From: a bacterium
GTDB taxonomy: Bacteria; Orphanbacterota; Orphanbacteria; Orphanbacterales; Orphanbacteraceae
DNA: 64,000 nucleotides
Reading direction: 5' to 3'
Assembly (NCBI GenBank): GCA_025782575.1
Contig: JALGYY010000035.1
Span: 404,670-468,669 of the forward strand
Shown here: positions 8,660 through 17,096 of the stretch, in pieces
How positions within the stretch are numbered: position 1 is the stretch's first letter
Layout: each line of letters opens with the position of its first letter
Position numbers and translations under genes: made by a program
Notes under the pieces: model-generated
What the model was told of the DNA's origin: nothing
The model's input: only the letters and a program-made list of their open reading frames with translations
Database searches by the model: none

Positions 8660-9165
8660 AAAATAAGTCGGAATCGGAGGCTCGATCGCTTCTGGGCAAG
8701 GACGACCTGATCGGGTCGCTCAAAGTAGCGGGCATCTTCGATCTCTGCCAGTTCCTGATGCTGAACAGGAAGAGCGGCACCCTTACCCTGTTTCGGCGGG
8801 GAGGAACATCCCGCCTCTACTTCATCAATGGACAGATCATCAATGCGTCCCAGGAACCGGAAGGGAAGCAGGGTAGAGAGATCGCCCTCCAGACACTTCG
8901 GATCGATCGGGGAGGATTCAGGTTCCGAGAGCAAAACCCTTCCACTTCTCATCTTATCAAGGACGTCACCCAGAACCTCCTTCTCGATGCGGCTCGGTTG
9001 ATTGACGAGTCTATGTTGGACGGCGGCAAGGATCCCGGCGATACGACAACCGGATCGCTGGAGGAGGAAGTCCTTCACAAACAGGAAGTCGGTGAAGAAG
9101 TTAGAAAGCTTTTCACCATGATCGAGGAAGAGGTCGCGAGTGAAGGCGAGGCACCTCCTAATTGA
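8656..9165 (+). CDS. DUF4388 (PATAN-like) domain protein
   Basis: A 169-aa protein whose first about 110 residues match the DUF4388/PATAN pattern: GSLKVAGIFDLCQFLMLNRK, then SGTLTLFRRGGTSRLYFINGQIINA and a GGFRFRE strand. This domain is common next to gliding/twitching motility and two-component genes and is thought to be a protein-interaction module. Its ATG overlaps the pilT stop (ATGA), so it is translationally coupled to pilT, and its 3' end overlaps the next gene by 26 nt. Context suggests a regulator or partner of the pilus retraction system. Confidence 0.82.
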   Translation: MKNKSESEARSLLGKDDLIGSLKVAGIFDLCQFLMLNRKSGTLTLFRRGGTSRLYFINGQIINASQEPEGKQGREIALQTLRIDRGGFRFREQNPSTSHLIKDVTQNLLLDAARLIDESMLDGGKDPGDTTTGSLEEEVLHKQEVGEEVRKLFTMIEEEVASEGEAPPN

Positions 9166-9916
9166 CACGATCCTCGGCCATGCAGTCGGAGCGAAAGCAG
9201 AGCAGGTCATTCTGCGAATCGGTCGCCCACCGATGCTGGTGCGCTCCGGCAAGGTAGCGGATAGGCTGAGCGGTCATGTGACCGCAGAGACGATTCAAAC
9301 CGCCATGAGTCGCGCGGGCGAATCGATGGAATTCAAATATGACGGACAGGTCTGGCGCCTGGCGGCCTCCTGGCCGGGTGAGGGAGTGGCTCTCCGATTC
9401 AAGGGGCGGGCTCCCTCCCTGGAAGAGACCAATCTTCGCGAGGAGATGCTCGATGCGATACTGGCCAGGAGACCGGGTCTCGTGCTGCTGGTCTCCGATC
9501 CCCCCGACAGACGCCGGTATCTGTGCCAGGCCGTTCTCGACCATGCGGCCGGACAGGGCAGCATCGTTCTATCGGTGGGGGAACATCCAGGTGCGGACGA
9601 AGTCGGTCGAATCCTCTCGGTCTCGCCACCGGCCAGGACAGAAGAGAGAGTACGCATTATCGATCAGGCTCTCGCCCTGTCGCCGGCGCTGGTGAGCTTT
9701 CCGCAGGTTCGAAACGGGAATGACGCGGGGCTGGTTCTCGACCTCGTACGGGCGGGCCTGACCGTTCTCGCGAGTCTCCCCGGCCGGGACGGTGGGGACG
9801 CCCTCTGCCGGACTGCCGACTGGTTCCGGACTTCGATTGACCGCCTGGTGAGAGACAAAAAAATCGGGGAGAACGAGGTGACACGCTTCACCCCTCTTCT
9901 CCCCAATCCTGCTTGA
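9140..9916 (+). CDS. PilT/GspE-like protein without a P-loop (degenerate ATPase paralog)
   Basis: 258 aa. The N-terminus (GAKAEQVILRIGRPPMLVRSGKV) parallels the PilT ASDLHL-GxPPxxRxxGxx region. The stretch LVLLVSDPPDRRRYLCQAVLDHAA sits where PilT has LVLVTGPTGSGKSTTLAAMLDY, so fold order appears retained but the Walker A lysine is gone. Downstream, a segment like SPALVSFPQVRNGNDAGLVLDL replaces the Walker B/Asp region. It starts at GTG 9140 behind a GAGG-like site, inside the end of the DUF4388 gene. Probably a non-catalytic subunit or regulator of the pilus motor; the assignment is an inference from pattern, not from a profile search. Confidence 0.6.
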   Translation: MKARHLLIDTILGHAVGAKAEQVILRIGRPPMLVRSGKVADRLSGHVTAETIQTAMSRAGESMEFKYDGQVWRLAASWPGEGVALRFKGRAPSLEETNLREEMLDAILARRPGLVLLVSDPPDRRRYLCQAVLDHAAGQGSIVLSVGEHPGADEVGRILSVSPPARTEERVRIIDQALALSPALVSFPQVRNGNDAGLVLDLVRAGLTVLASLPGRDGGDALCRTADWFRTSIDRLVRDKKIGENEVTRFTPLLPNPA

Positions 9917-9938
9917 ACGAACCGGCTGGAACTCCTGG

Positions 9939-12308
9939 TCAGCTCTCCGGCATCTCTTCTATTTTGCGCAGATAAACCCGGCTCTCCAGATTTTTCTTGA
10001 ACTCACGGAAGAACTTCTCCAGATCGGGCGCCTGCTCAGCGGCGATACGATAATTGACCGGCTCCAGACTATAGCTCATCTCGAAGATCACGAGAGGCTC
10101 GAGTCTGATATCCTCGACCACCTCGAACGTATCCCCAACGGCAAGGGTATCAAGAACATCCACCCAGTTCTCTTCGGCCTCATAGTAGAAAGCCATATCG
10201 CCGAACGGGTAGTTAGCCTCGAAGTTTTCAGGAAGCATGTCTTTGATCACTTCATATCCTTCGGGCACTACGAATTCCACTCTTTCCGAACCGGACTCCG
10301 GAAACGGGAAACTGATCACCGTTTTTCTAGTAGCGGCATTTACGGGGAAGATCTGCGCCGGCACCATCTGGCCGAACATGCCCCCCTTCAGGACGAGCGT
10401 ATCGCCCTGCTCTTCGACGAACCCGCCTGGGTACTTTATATCAAAAACGATTCGATAGGGATCATCGTTCGATGTGCCCCGGTCGTGATCCCATCCTGTG
10501 ACGAACGCGCCGTCCGGGAAGTTCAGACCGAGCCAGTTCTGCTGCATCACCTTCCCCTGATTCGCTCCGTGTGCGTAGAACCGGTTACGGTAGTAACGAT
10601 TCTGCTCCCCCGCAAATTCCACGGTGTCGCTTTTCACCCAAGAACCGTCCTCCTGACGGTTTATCCTGCCGACGGCGTCGAAACGATTATTTTTCGACCG
10701 GGAATCCTGAGTCTGAAGCCAGTCGGGCGTCCCGGGACGAATCGGGAGTATGGCGGTGAACTCGAACGACGCGGGATCATCTTCGATGCCGACGCCCTTA
10801 TCCGATGGGTCGAGAAGGAACTCGTCATCCTCGGTCTTGACAACGACGAGAGCACGATCGAACTGGAAGAGTCCGGGGAAGACGCGAACCAGTCCCCCTG
10901 TTTCATTGGCAGTGGCGATCCCGAAGTCCGCATCAAAACCGGCGTAGCGCAGCATGGATACCAGAAAGAGTGCTAGGTCCCCCCGAGTCACCCGCTCCAG
11001 ATTAACTGTATCGACAGGCCGATTCGGAACGTAACCGTCGACACCCAGTTTGATCGGGATAATGTCGAACTTCTCCTGAGCCGCCCTGAATAATGCAGCG
11101 ATCTTTTCACTGTCTGTCAGCTCCGCACTCGGGAGGTCATCCGCCGGTTCCTCGATCACCTCCTCGCCAAGCGCGTCATCTTCTTCGGCAAATTCATCGT
11201 CTTCATCCGCAAACTCATCGTCCTCGTCGGCAAACTCGTCAAATTCGTCGAACTCGTCCGCTGCAGCAGCTTCGGCTTCCGCTTCGAGACGTTCCTGCTT
11301 GGCGGCTTCCGCATTTTCGAGCGCCTCCCGGACGATCGGACCCACTGCCGCATCGTTCCCGCTCGAAGCGAGCCGCTGCTCCACTTCAGCTGAGTACCAG
11401 CTCAGAATCTCTTCCCAGGACCTCTTGAAATTGGGATTCACCATGACACGGGGGGCGGACTCGACCGGTGGAAGGCCGAACTGTTCCACGGGGTTGGCCG
11501 CAATGTTGTTGTAGGTCCACTTCATCGTCGTCATCTCACCTTGAGGCGTCGACACGGTCGACATGACGAGATGGGCGTCACGATCCCCTTCCCGTTGTGC
11601 CGTCAGAGCCTGCCCAAGCCAGTTGAACTGGGCCTTAAGGGCGGTTCGATCGTTATAGGTAAACTCCGCCTGATAGGTGGGGAGATCGAAGTGGAACTGG
11701 AAGTCCATATATCCGTACTCATTCTCCCCCTCTATCGTGTAATAGAGGCTTACCACGCCGGGTACGGGAATCTCATCCAGACTGAACACGAGCTCAGTGA
11801 CATGGCTGTAGAGGTCAGACTCATCCGGAAGAGCGCGGCGGAGAGAGATCGCTCCATCCGGTATCTCCCGGAACTTGCCTTTGGTGTCGACGATTTCGAC
11901 GCTCGTCCGGATCGCGGTCTGCCCGGCCTGGAGGGGAATGACCCACTCCTGAAACCGGGCGGCGGCCACCTCGTCGAGAATGGCATACTTCTGCTCCACA
12001 CGGGTACTGGTGGTGAATGAAGAACCGAGTGCCTGTGTGGCGGACCGGGAGCCTGTAATGTCGCTCTGCGCGGAAGCATCCTGGCGGACGACATCACCGG
12101 TGTACTCAAAGTCGAAATTGGCACGGTCAAGCAGGCAGACAAGACTCTCATGCTCGTACTTCTTCTGCACGTTCTTCCAGAATTTATCGGTCTTTTCACC
12201 CGCCTGAAGAGACCCGGCAACAACGACCGTGCCGCCGATCAGCAGAACTCCCACGGTGAGAACGTGCCAATATCGGTTCCGAACCAGTTTCATCCGAGTG
12301 CCTCTCAT
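9939..12308 (-). CDS. Secreted DUF3857/transglutaminase-like protein with acidic repeat
   Basis: 789 aa. After a signal-anchor (WHVLTVGVLLIGGTVVVAG) comes a DUF3857-like region (YAILDEVAAARFQEWVIPLQ; EIPVPGVVSLYYTIEGEN), a linker with an Asp/Glu/Phe tandem repeat, then a transglutaminase-like core (VTRGDLALFLVSMLRYAGFDADFG, DRALVVVKTEDDEFLLDPSD) and a C-terminal beta-rich domain as in DUF3858. A clear catalytic Cys is not visible at the usual start of the core helix, so enzymatic activity is doubtful. ATG 12308 has AGGAAGGG upstream; ATG 12293 is an alternative. Such proteins are common in Bacteroidetes-like and delta-proteobacterial genomes; role unknown, periplasmic or surface. Confidence 0.75.
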   Translation of the reverse strand: MRGTRMKLVRNRYWHVLTVGVLLIGGTVVVAGSLQAGEKTDKFWKNVQKKYEHESLVCLLDRANFDFEYTGDVVRQDASAQSDITGSRSATQALGSSFTTSTRVEQKYAILDEVAAARFQEWVIPLQAGQTAIRTSVEIVDTKGKFREIPDGAISLRRALPDESDLYSHVTELVFSLDEIPVPGVVSLYYTIEGENEYGYMDFQFHFDLPTYQAEFTYNDRTALKAQFNWLGQALTAQREGDRDAHLVMSTVSTPQGEMTTMKWTYNNIAANPVEQFGLPPVESAPRVMVNPNFKRSWEEILSWYSAEVEQRLASSGNDAAVGPIVREALENAEAAKQERLEAEAEAAAADEFDEFDEFADEDDEFADEDDEFAEEDDALGEEVIEEPADDLPSAELTDSEKIAALFRAAQEKFDIIPIKLGVDGYVPNRPVDTVNLERVTRGDLALFLVSMLRYAGFDADFGIATANETGGLVRVFPGLFQFDRALVVVKTEDDEFLLDPSDKGVGIEDDPASFEFTAILPIRPGTPDWLQTQDSRSKNNRFDAVGRINRQEDGSWVKSDTVEFAGEQNRYYRNRFYAHGANQGKVMQQNWLGLNFPDGAFVTGWDHDRGTSNDDPYRIVFDIKYPGGFVEEQGDTLVLKGGMFGQMVPAQIFPVNAATRKTVISFPFPESGSERVEFVVPEGYEVIKDMLPENFEANYPFGDMAFYYEAEENWVDVLDTLAVGDTFEVVEDIRLEPLVIFEMSYSLEPVNYRIAAEQAPDLEKFFREFKKNLESRVYLRKIEEMPES
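11179..11241 (-). repeat. 21-bp tandem repeat, about 3 copies, coding for an acidic heptad
   Basis: Three consecutive 21-bp units lie inside the DUF3857 gene, differing at a few third positions. They encode the repeat D-E-F-A-D/E-E-D. A shorter DEF triplet repeat follows on its 5' side in the gene. The resulting linker is strongly acidic and could bind calcium or act as a flexible spacer. Such slippage-prone repeats often vary in copy number between strains. Confidence 0.8.
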
Positions 12309-12399
12309 AAACCCTTCCTTCTCTGCAGGGCAGCAAAGCCCTTGATCGTCGATCCGACTATCCATGATTCTTCGAGAAACGACCACTGTTTGACAGCCG

Positions 12400-13053
12400 T
12401 TAGATTTCCATCGTCTCGCCCGGTTCGAGGACCCGGATCTCCGCCTTTTCCCTGGCGTATTCAACAAAAGCGTCCGCGCTCTGATCGATAATCGGAAATG
12501 TCCGATAGTGGATCGGGACGGCTATCCTGGCGCCACAGAGTTGGACAGCCTTCGCCGCCGAGCGCGCACCCATGGTGAAACGGTCACCGATCGGGACGAA
12601 CGCCACGTCGATCTGGAAGAACTCCGGCAGAAGTCCCATATCCGCGAGAAGTCCTGTATCTCCCATGTGATAGACGGTACGGCCGTCCATCTCGACAATC
12701 ACGCCGGTCGGGTCGGACGCGGGGGAGGAATGGGATGCATTGACCAGGCTGAACCGAACACCATCGTTTTCTACACTGCCTCCGATACCCATCGGTTCCG
12801 TAGTAATCCCCTCATTCCCCGCCATATCGGTAAGCTCGAAGACCGATACGAATGTCGCGCCTGTTCGCCTGCAAATATCGAATGAGTCACCCAGGTGGTC
12901 CATATGGTCGTGAGTAGCGATCACGAAGTCCGCCTCTGTTATGTCAGAAGCCGCGATCGCAGCCAGATCGTTCCCCGTCAGAAATGGATCGATATAAATC
13001 GTTTTGCTTCCGACCAACTCAACAGCGGAATGACCTAAGTACCGTATTTTCAT
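12400..13053 (-). CDS. UPF0173-type metal-dependent hydrolase (metallo-beta-lactamase fold)
   Basis: A 217-aa protein of the YtkL/UPF0173 type: N-terminal MKIRYLGHSAVEL, IDPFLTGN, the metal-binding HDHMDHLGD motif (HxHxDH), YHMGDTGL for the bridging Asp, and PIHYRTFP near the C-terminus. It likely binds two zinc or similar ions; the substrate is unknown for the family. ATG 13053 follows a perfect AGGAGGT site, so upstream in-frame codons to 13296 are not part of the gene. It sits directly downstream of a long divergent intergenic region. Confidence 0.92.
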   Translation of the reverse strand: MKIRYLGHSAVELVGSKTIYIDPFLTGNDLAAIAASDITEADFVIATHDHMDHLGDSFDICRRTGATFVSVFELTDMAGNEGITTEPMGIGGSVENDGVRFSLVNASHSSPASDPTGVIVEMDGRTVYHMGDTGLLADMGLLPEFFQIDVAFVPIGDRFTMGARSAAKAVQLCGARIAVPIHYRTFPIIDQSADAFVEYAREKAEIRVLEPGETMEI

Positions 13054-13334
13054 CAGAATGACCTCCTGTTTTCCGGGCCGCCCCAGTATACCCGCCTCTC
13101 CCGAGACCTGCAACCGGCTTTGAGAGGGTTCTTGCGAGGGAGAGTTCGCGGGACGCGTCCGGCTCGGACCGGGGGCACCCCGGCTCGTATGGCGGGCCGG
13201 CCCCCACTGGACGAATTCCCGGTCTTTTGTTATAAACGACGTGAGGGTGGGACTGACAGACCGCCGATAGACATCAGAACCCTCTCCCATGATCATCAGG
13301 AAACTGATAGTTCTGACATCCCGGAAAGGGACCC
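13054..13334. other. Divergent intergenic region
   Basis: 281 bp between the UPF0173 hydrolase (minus) and the small secreted protein (plus). A TATAAA hexamer occurs near 13230 and could be a plus-strand -10 element, but no convincing -35 partner is seen. The part nearest the hydrolase gene is GC-rich. No gene, tRNA or clear terminator is visible. Confidence 0.4.
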
Positions 13335-13934
13335 ATGCTAAGTGCCGTTTTCATGCCGATCGCGTTTCTGGCCGGACTCGCCGGTCTACCCTCTCCTTCA
13401 ACTGAAAAGATCGACGAAGCACTTCCATGCGCGTCATGGATGGTTGCCGAAGAGACTCATGTGGTCGTTACGGCAGACTGCGTCGAACTCGAGGGGCGCT
13501 GTCGGCTCCGTGATGTTGGTGGCACAGGGGAACGCCGTGTGCGCTATCCCCTGCCCCATGCTGACGCGGAACTGGTCGGCGCCTGGATTCGTTCACAGGG
13601 GGGGGACGAGCAGCCGCTCACGGTGATACTGGATGGTTCCGGATTTCTTTTTGATCTACCGCCGGGTGGACAGGGAGATCGGGTTCGACTCCGCTATCGA
13701 ATCCGGCGGGATAAGAATGCAGAAAGGATCGTTCTTCGGGATCGGGAGACCTGGGGTCGAGAACTGGAAGAAGCAGAATTTCTGATCTACGTCGCCGAAG
13801 ATCTGGACGAGCCGTCTCTTTCCTATCCGTTCCGATATCGGGGGCGGACGAACGCCCACTCTGTTTATTATTATCGGGCTGCGCCGTTTCTGCCCGACAA
13901 CGATCTCGTCATTTCCTGGCCTGCCGGACACTGA
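13335..13934 (+). CDS. Small secreted protein of unknown function
   Basis: 199 aa starting MLSAVFMPIAFLAGLAG, a probable signal peptide, followed by a beta-rich domain (THVVVTADCVELEGRCRLRD; RVRYPLPHADAELVGAW; DRVRLRYRIRRD). The architecture resembles the immunoglobulin-like or vault-inter-alpha-trypsin beta domains that describe an outer-surface strand pattern, but I cannot name a family. Two Cys around residues 50-56 might form a disulfide. A GAAAGGGA ribosome binding site precedes ATG 13335. It ends 19 nt from the convergent AgmX-like gene. Confidence 0.65.
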   Translation: MLSAVFMPIAFLAGLAGLPSPSTEKIDEALPCASWMVAEETHVVVTADCVELEGRCRLRDVGGTGERRVRYPLPHADAELVGAWIRSQGGDEQPLTVILDGSGFLFDLPPGGQGDRVRLRYRIRRDKNAERIVLRDRETWGRELEEAEFLIYVAEDLDEPSLSYPFRYRGRTNAHSVYYYRAAPFLPDNDLVISWPAGH

Positions 13935-13953
13935 TCCCTGCTTCAGACCTGTG

Positions 13954-14883
13954 CTACTGATCGTGACTGAAGTGGAATGAGTACCGTACTACAGTTTCGC
14001 ATCCATTCTGGACCGGGAATTTCCAGGCGAAAATTCTCACCTTGATACACTCTTCCATTTCCGATTCCCCGATGGTAGTGGCAAGAATATCCACAGTATG
14101 CACACGCCCTGTCGGAGAGATGATGAACCGAACGCCCACTTCCCCTTCCCGGCCGGGTGACCGGAGAAGGAGCCTGTTGTAGCAGCTCCGGATCCCACCC
14201 TTGTGCTTCGCTACGACTCTGGCGATTTCGGCCTCTTCCCTGCAACCGTCCGCTCCGTCAAGAGAGAACTCCGCACCATCGATCGCGCCGTCTCTTCGCT
14301 CGAGCACGAGGGCATCGCTCGAACCATCCCCCAGCGAAGCGACCAGGTTACTCGCTCTCTGCTTCGCCACACCGCCGCCGAATCCGCTGCCCATACCGTC
14401 ACCGAACCCGATTCCCGACTCACCTTCGGCCTGGCTCCCGGATATGCGGCGAACATCGCCAACACCCCGGAGAAGTTGCGATATGCCGTCCGATGCATAG
14501 ACTGAGCCGTCCCGTGCCGATGCCACGCGGGTTCCCGTCTTCGTTCCACCCAGCTTCCCGAGCACACCCATCTTCGTTACCCGCTGGAGAGGATCGCCCC
14601 CTCCCCCACCTGACCTCCTGCCCTTCGGGGGTGCTTCACTCTTTACACCCTTACGTTTCCCTTTGGACACCGGGATCTTCGGAGCAACCGGTTCCGGCAG
14701 ATTGAGCATCGCCGTTTCCGGTGGCTCGAACCGTATCTCGATAACCGCCGGCTCTTCCATGGCCCATACCCCGGCCGGAAGGAACGGTGTCAAGTCAACG
14801 CGAGCGACTCCCACACCGAAGATGAGATGAAGTCCGATCGATCCCATCGCCAGTCTCCGGAACAGAGGGCTCTCTTTTCTCAT
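13954..14883 (-). CDS. AgmX/PglI-type C-terminal domain protein (TonB-like energy transducer)
   Basis: 309 aa: one N-terminal membrane segment (about residues 12-30), a long Gly/Ser/Lys/Pro-rich periplasmic linker, and a C-terminal about 90-residue domain with IARVVAKHKGGIRSCYNRLL, GEVGVRFIISPTGRVHTVDI and AWKFPVQNGCETVVRYSFHF. This is the AgmX/PglI (GltJ C-terminal) TonB-like fold, with paired Cys typical of the family. It is predicted to span from inner membrane to outer-membrane partners and be driven by the TolQ/TolR-like genes just upstream. Its ATG overlaps the stop of the preceding TolR-like gene (ATGA). Confidence 0.85.
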   Translation of the reverse strand: MRKESPLFRRLAMGSIGLHLIFGVGVARVDLTPFLPAGVWAMEEPAVIEIRFEPPETAMLNLPEPVAPKIPVSKGKRKGVKSEAPPKGRRSGGGGGDPLQRVTKMGVLGKLGGTKTGTRVASARDGSVYASDGISQLLRGVGDVRRISGSQAEGESGIGFGDGMGSGFGGGVAKQRASNLVASLGDGSSDALVLERRDGAIDGAEFSLDGADGCREEAEIARVVAKHKGGIRSCYNRLLLRSPGREGEVGVRFIISPTGRVHTVDILATTIGESEMEECIKVRIFAWKFPVQNGCETVVRYSFHFSHDQ

Positions 14884-15356
14884 TGCTGAATCCCTCCCGG
14901 CCGGTCAGAGCGTTCGTACGCGGCCAGCGCCAGATTGGAATAGCCGGCCTGATGGCTCGTGAAAAGAACGGCATAGAGCATATCGAACGGCACCAGCCGA
15001 TCTCCCTGGATCAGCACCCTTCGACTCGATTCGTCCGTACCCACCACATCACCAAGCTCTTGGGCCAGCCCTGGAATGAGCAGCTCCCCTTTCCAGTTTT
15101 CAAACGTAGCCACCATCTTGGGACCTACCGAAACACCATTGGCTGTAACGGCGATCACCCGATCGGTCTCCATTACTCTTTCATTTGATGTTGATTCGGG
15201 AAGCTCCAGATCCTGCGCGGCATGCAGCAACGCTCCCTCCGGTGAAAACGAAAGGAGAAGAAAGATGAGAAGGATGGACAGGATGTCGACGAGTGATGTC
15301 ACAGTTAGCACCGTGGCCTTCCTCTTTTGCCTGCCGGTTCTGCGAGATGGCCTCAT
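14880..15356 (-). CDS. ExbD/TolR-family protein, with conserved membrane Asp
   Basis: 158 aa with a basic N-terminus, one transmembrane helix (SLVDILSILLIFLLLSF) and a periplasmic ExbD domain. Asp24 in the helix corresponds to the proton-translocating Asp of TolR/ExbD, so this copy looks functional as a stator component. The periplasmic part has the ExbD pattern (VSVGPKMVATFENWKG; SRRVLIQGDRLVPFDMLYAV). It is 1 nt downstream of the second ExbD-like gene. Confidence 0.88.
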   Translation of the reverse strand: MRPSRRTGRQKRKATVLTVTSLVDILSILLIFLLLSFSPEGALLHAAQDLELPESTSNERVMETDRVIAVTANGVSVGPKMVATFENWKGELLIPGLAQELGDVVGTDESSRRVLIQGDRLVPFDMLYAVLFTSHQAGYSNLALAAYERSDRPGGIQQ

Positions 15357-15357
15357 C

Positions 15358-15843
15358 CTACATACCCTCCCCGGTCGGCGCCGAATGAAGGGCGGAAAGG
15401 GCGATCTCCCCGAATCCCGCCACCCGGCATATGTCCATCACACCCAGAACATCTTCATAGGCGACGGATCGATCAGCTGCGACAGTCACTTTCTGTTCGT
15501 CCGGATATTCGTGGCGGATCGCTTGCAATAGCGCGGCCAGTTCGGCCGGTTCATACGCGCCATCCTCTTTCAAAACGGTCGGAAGAAACCCGCCGGTCCC
15601 CCCCACCGTGATCCCCTGCTCGGACACCACCACAAGAAGACTCAGATCCGTATGCGCTTCATACTGGGACGCTCCCTGCTCGCCGCTCCCCTTGGGGGGC
15701 AGGTTGAGATCGAGAACGGTCACTTTGGCGAAAACGGCGGCGAGCAGGAGAACCGGCACCAGAACGGTAAACAGGTTCATCATGGGAACCATGTCAACGT
15801 CCGCCACTTCCGCTGCGGCGCGAGCCGCCCGACTTGGCCTCAT
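15358..15843 (-). CDS. ExbD/TolR-family protein with Asn in place of the membrane Asp
   Basis: 161 aa with N-terminal AEVADVDMVPMMNLFTVLVPVLLLA and a periplasmic ExbD-like domain (VTVAADRSVAYEDVLGVMDICRVAGFGEIALS). Alignment by eye with VTPLVDVMLVLL of canonical family members puts Asn23 at the proton-conducting Asp position, suggesting this subunit cannot itself carry protons. Paired TolR-like subunits, one modified, recall the two TolR-type proteins (AglQ, AglS) of myxobacterial gliding motors. It overlaps neither neighbour (2 nt after TolQ-like, 1 nt before ExbD). Confidence 0.88.
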   Translation of the reverse strand: MRPSRAARAAAEVADVDMVPMMNLFTVLVPVLLLAAVFAKVTVLDLNLPPKGSGEQGASQYEAHTDLSLLVVVSEQGITVGGTGGFLPTVLKEDGAYEPAELAALLQAIRHEYPDEQKVTVAADRSVAYEDVLGVMDICRVAGFGEIALSALHSAPTGEGM

Positions 15844-15845
15844 GT

Positions 15846-16793
15846 TTATTCTCCCGCCGTGACGTACTCGGCAATCTTCTTTTCTGTCTCCGCGATCCCC
15901 ATCTTGGTCTCTTCGTAGGGACTTGCCTGGTCCGTTTTATTCCACTCCTCGATCAGATTCGTCATGACCGCGAGTCTCGTTTCCAGTTCTTCGGACGCAC
16001 GATCGGCACGAGACCCCAGAAGCCCGTGCATGGCGAGCGTCGGAATGGCGACGAGCAATCCGAATCCGGTGGTTGCCATCGCCACCGAAATCCCCCCGGC
16101 CAGGGCGGCCGTCCGCTGGGCCGCTGCGACACTGGCAACCGCCTCGAACGCGAGAATGAGCCCGACAATTGTGCCGAGAAGACCGAGCAGCGTGGAGATG
16201 TTGGCGCTCACGGCAAGAAGCGGAAGACGGCGCTGAATCACAGGCGTCTCCGCAAGATAAGCTTCGTCGATCAAGTTCTGAAGTTCATGCCTCCGGTGGC
16301 CATGCCGGATTCGAAGTACTCGCTGCGCAATCCGGCCGAAAGGTGTATCGCTTCGATCAGCCAGGGCTCGGGCCTCTTCGATCCGCCTGTCTCGGACAAG
16401 TCGGATAATCTGATCAAAGCTCTCCCGACTTCTCTCACCTGCGCGAAAATAGAGAAAGATCCCTTTCTCGATCGCGACGGCCGCAGCGAACCCGCTGACG
16501 AGAAGAATCGCCCACATGAAAGGTGCACCCGCACCCTGGAACGCGTGACCGGCGAACCGAATCAGTTTCCCCACTCCGGGCGGTTCAGGAACCGTTTTAG
16601 CAGGGACCGCTACTCCCCCGAGCGGAACCGCTGGTGTCGTCGCCGCCACCGTTGCTCCGGCTGTTCCCGGCGCAGTTACCGGCTGCGGTGTCGTGCTTAC
16701 CGCCATCTGGGCCGCCGCTCCGGATGCCATCATCATCAGAAAGAACCCCATGAGCGGGATCCAGGCTCTCTTAGTCATATTCCTCATTCTCAT
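15846..16793 (-). CDS. MotA/TolQ/ExbB-family proton channel protein
   Basis: 315 aa: an N-terminal signal/anchor and an Ala/Thr/Pro-rich periplasmic extension (about residues 30-75), then the three-helix TolQ core. Core motifs include NISTLLGLLGTIVGLILAFEAVA and LAGGISVAMATTGFGLLVAIP, in which the pore-lining threonines are preserved. It should form the pentameric stator channel for the TolR-like pair encoded next. The N-terminal extension preceding the first core helix is longer than in E. coli TolQ and more like AglR/ExbB variants of gliding clusters. Confidence 0.92.
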   Translation of the reverse strand: MRMRNMTKRAWIPLMGFFLMMMASGAAAQMAVSTTPQPVTAPGTAGATVAATTPAVPLGGVAVPAKTVPEPPGVGKLIRFAGHAFQGAGAPFMWAILLVSGFAAAVAIEKGIFLYFRAGERSRESFDQIIRLVRDRRIEEARALADRSDTPFGRIAQRVLRIRHGHRRHELQNLIDEAYLAETPVIQRRLPLLAVSANISTLLGLLGTIVGLILAFEAVASVAAAQRTAALAGGISVAMATTGFGLLVAIPTLAMHGLLGSRADRASEELETRLAVMTNLIEEWNKTDQASPYEETKMGIAETEKKIAEYVTAGE

Positions 16794-16796
16794 CGG

Positions 16797-17096
16797 TTAC
16801 CTTTCCTTTCCATCTATGAGTTCTACTGTTTGACTATCGAAATCCGATTTGATCACAGGGAGAAGCCAGTCCTCTCCGAGTTCCCGTTCGATCGGGAATA
16901 GTTCGTAGAGAAAGTCGGCACTCCGTTCCCGGATAAAGAGTGTCGAAGGGTGGGGAACCTTTCCCTCGATATTGAGCTTGTCGAGATCGATTACCTGCCT
17001 CTTCGGTTTCTGTGCCGACTTTTTCCCGGCATCGTCCCCCTGGGCCGGCGCACCGATCAAGAGTGCGAGTACAATCACCCATCCAAAGTGTTTCAT
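16797..17096 (-). CDS. Small secreted protein of the TolQ/AgmX cluster
   Basis: 99 aa: signal peptide (MKHFGWVIVLALLIGAPAQG), a Lys-rich stretch with KPKRQVIDLDKLNIEGKVPHPSTLFI and an acidic C-terminus. The segment NIEGKVxxPxxxFI recurs in short proteins encoded with AgmX/TolQ genes and may be a peptide that docks to the energised complex. It overlaps the TPR gene upstream by 4 nt (ATGA) and lies 3 nt upstream of the TolQ-like gene, so it is clearly in the operon. Confidence 0.72.
   Translation of the reverse strand: MKHFGWVIVLALLIGAPAQGDDAGKKSAQKPKRQVIDLDKLNIEGKVPHPSTLFIRERSADFLYELFPIERELGEDWLLPVIKSDFDSQTVELIDGKER

Noticed and set aside
11179-11241. CRISPR-like repeat
   Set aside because: Units are contiguous without spacers and lie in frame in a coding gene.
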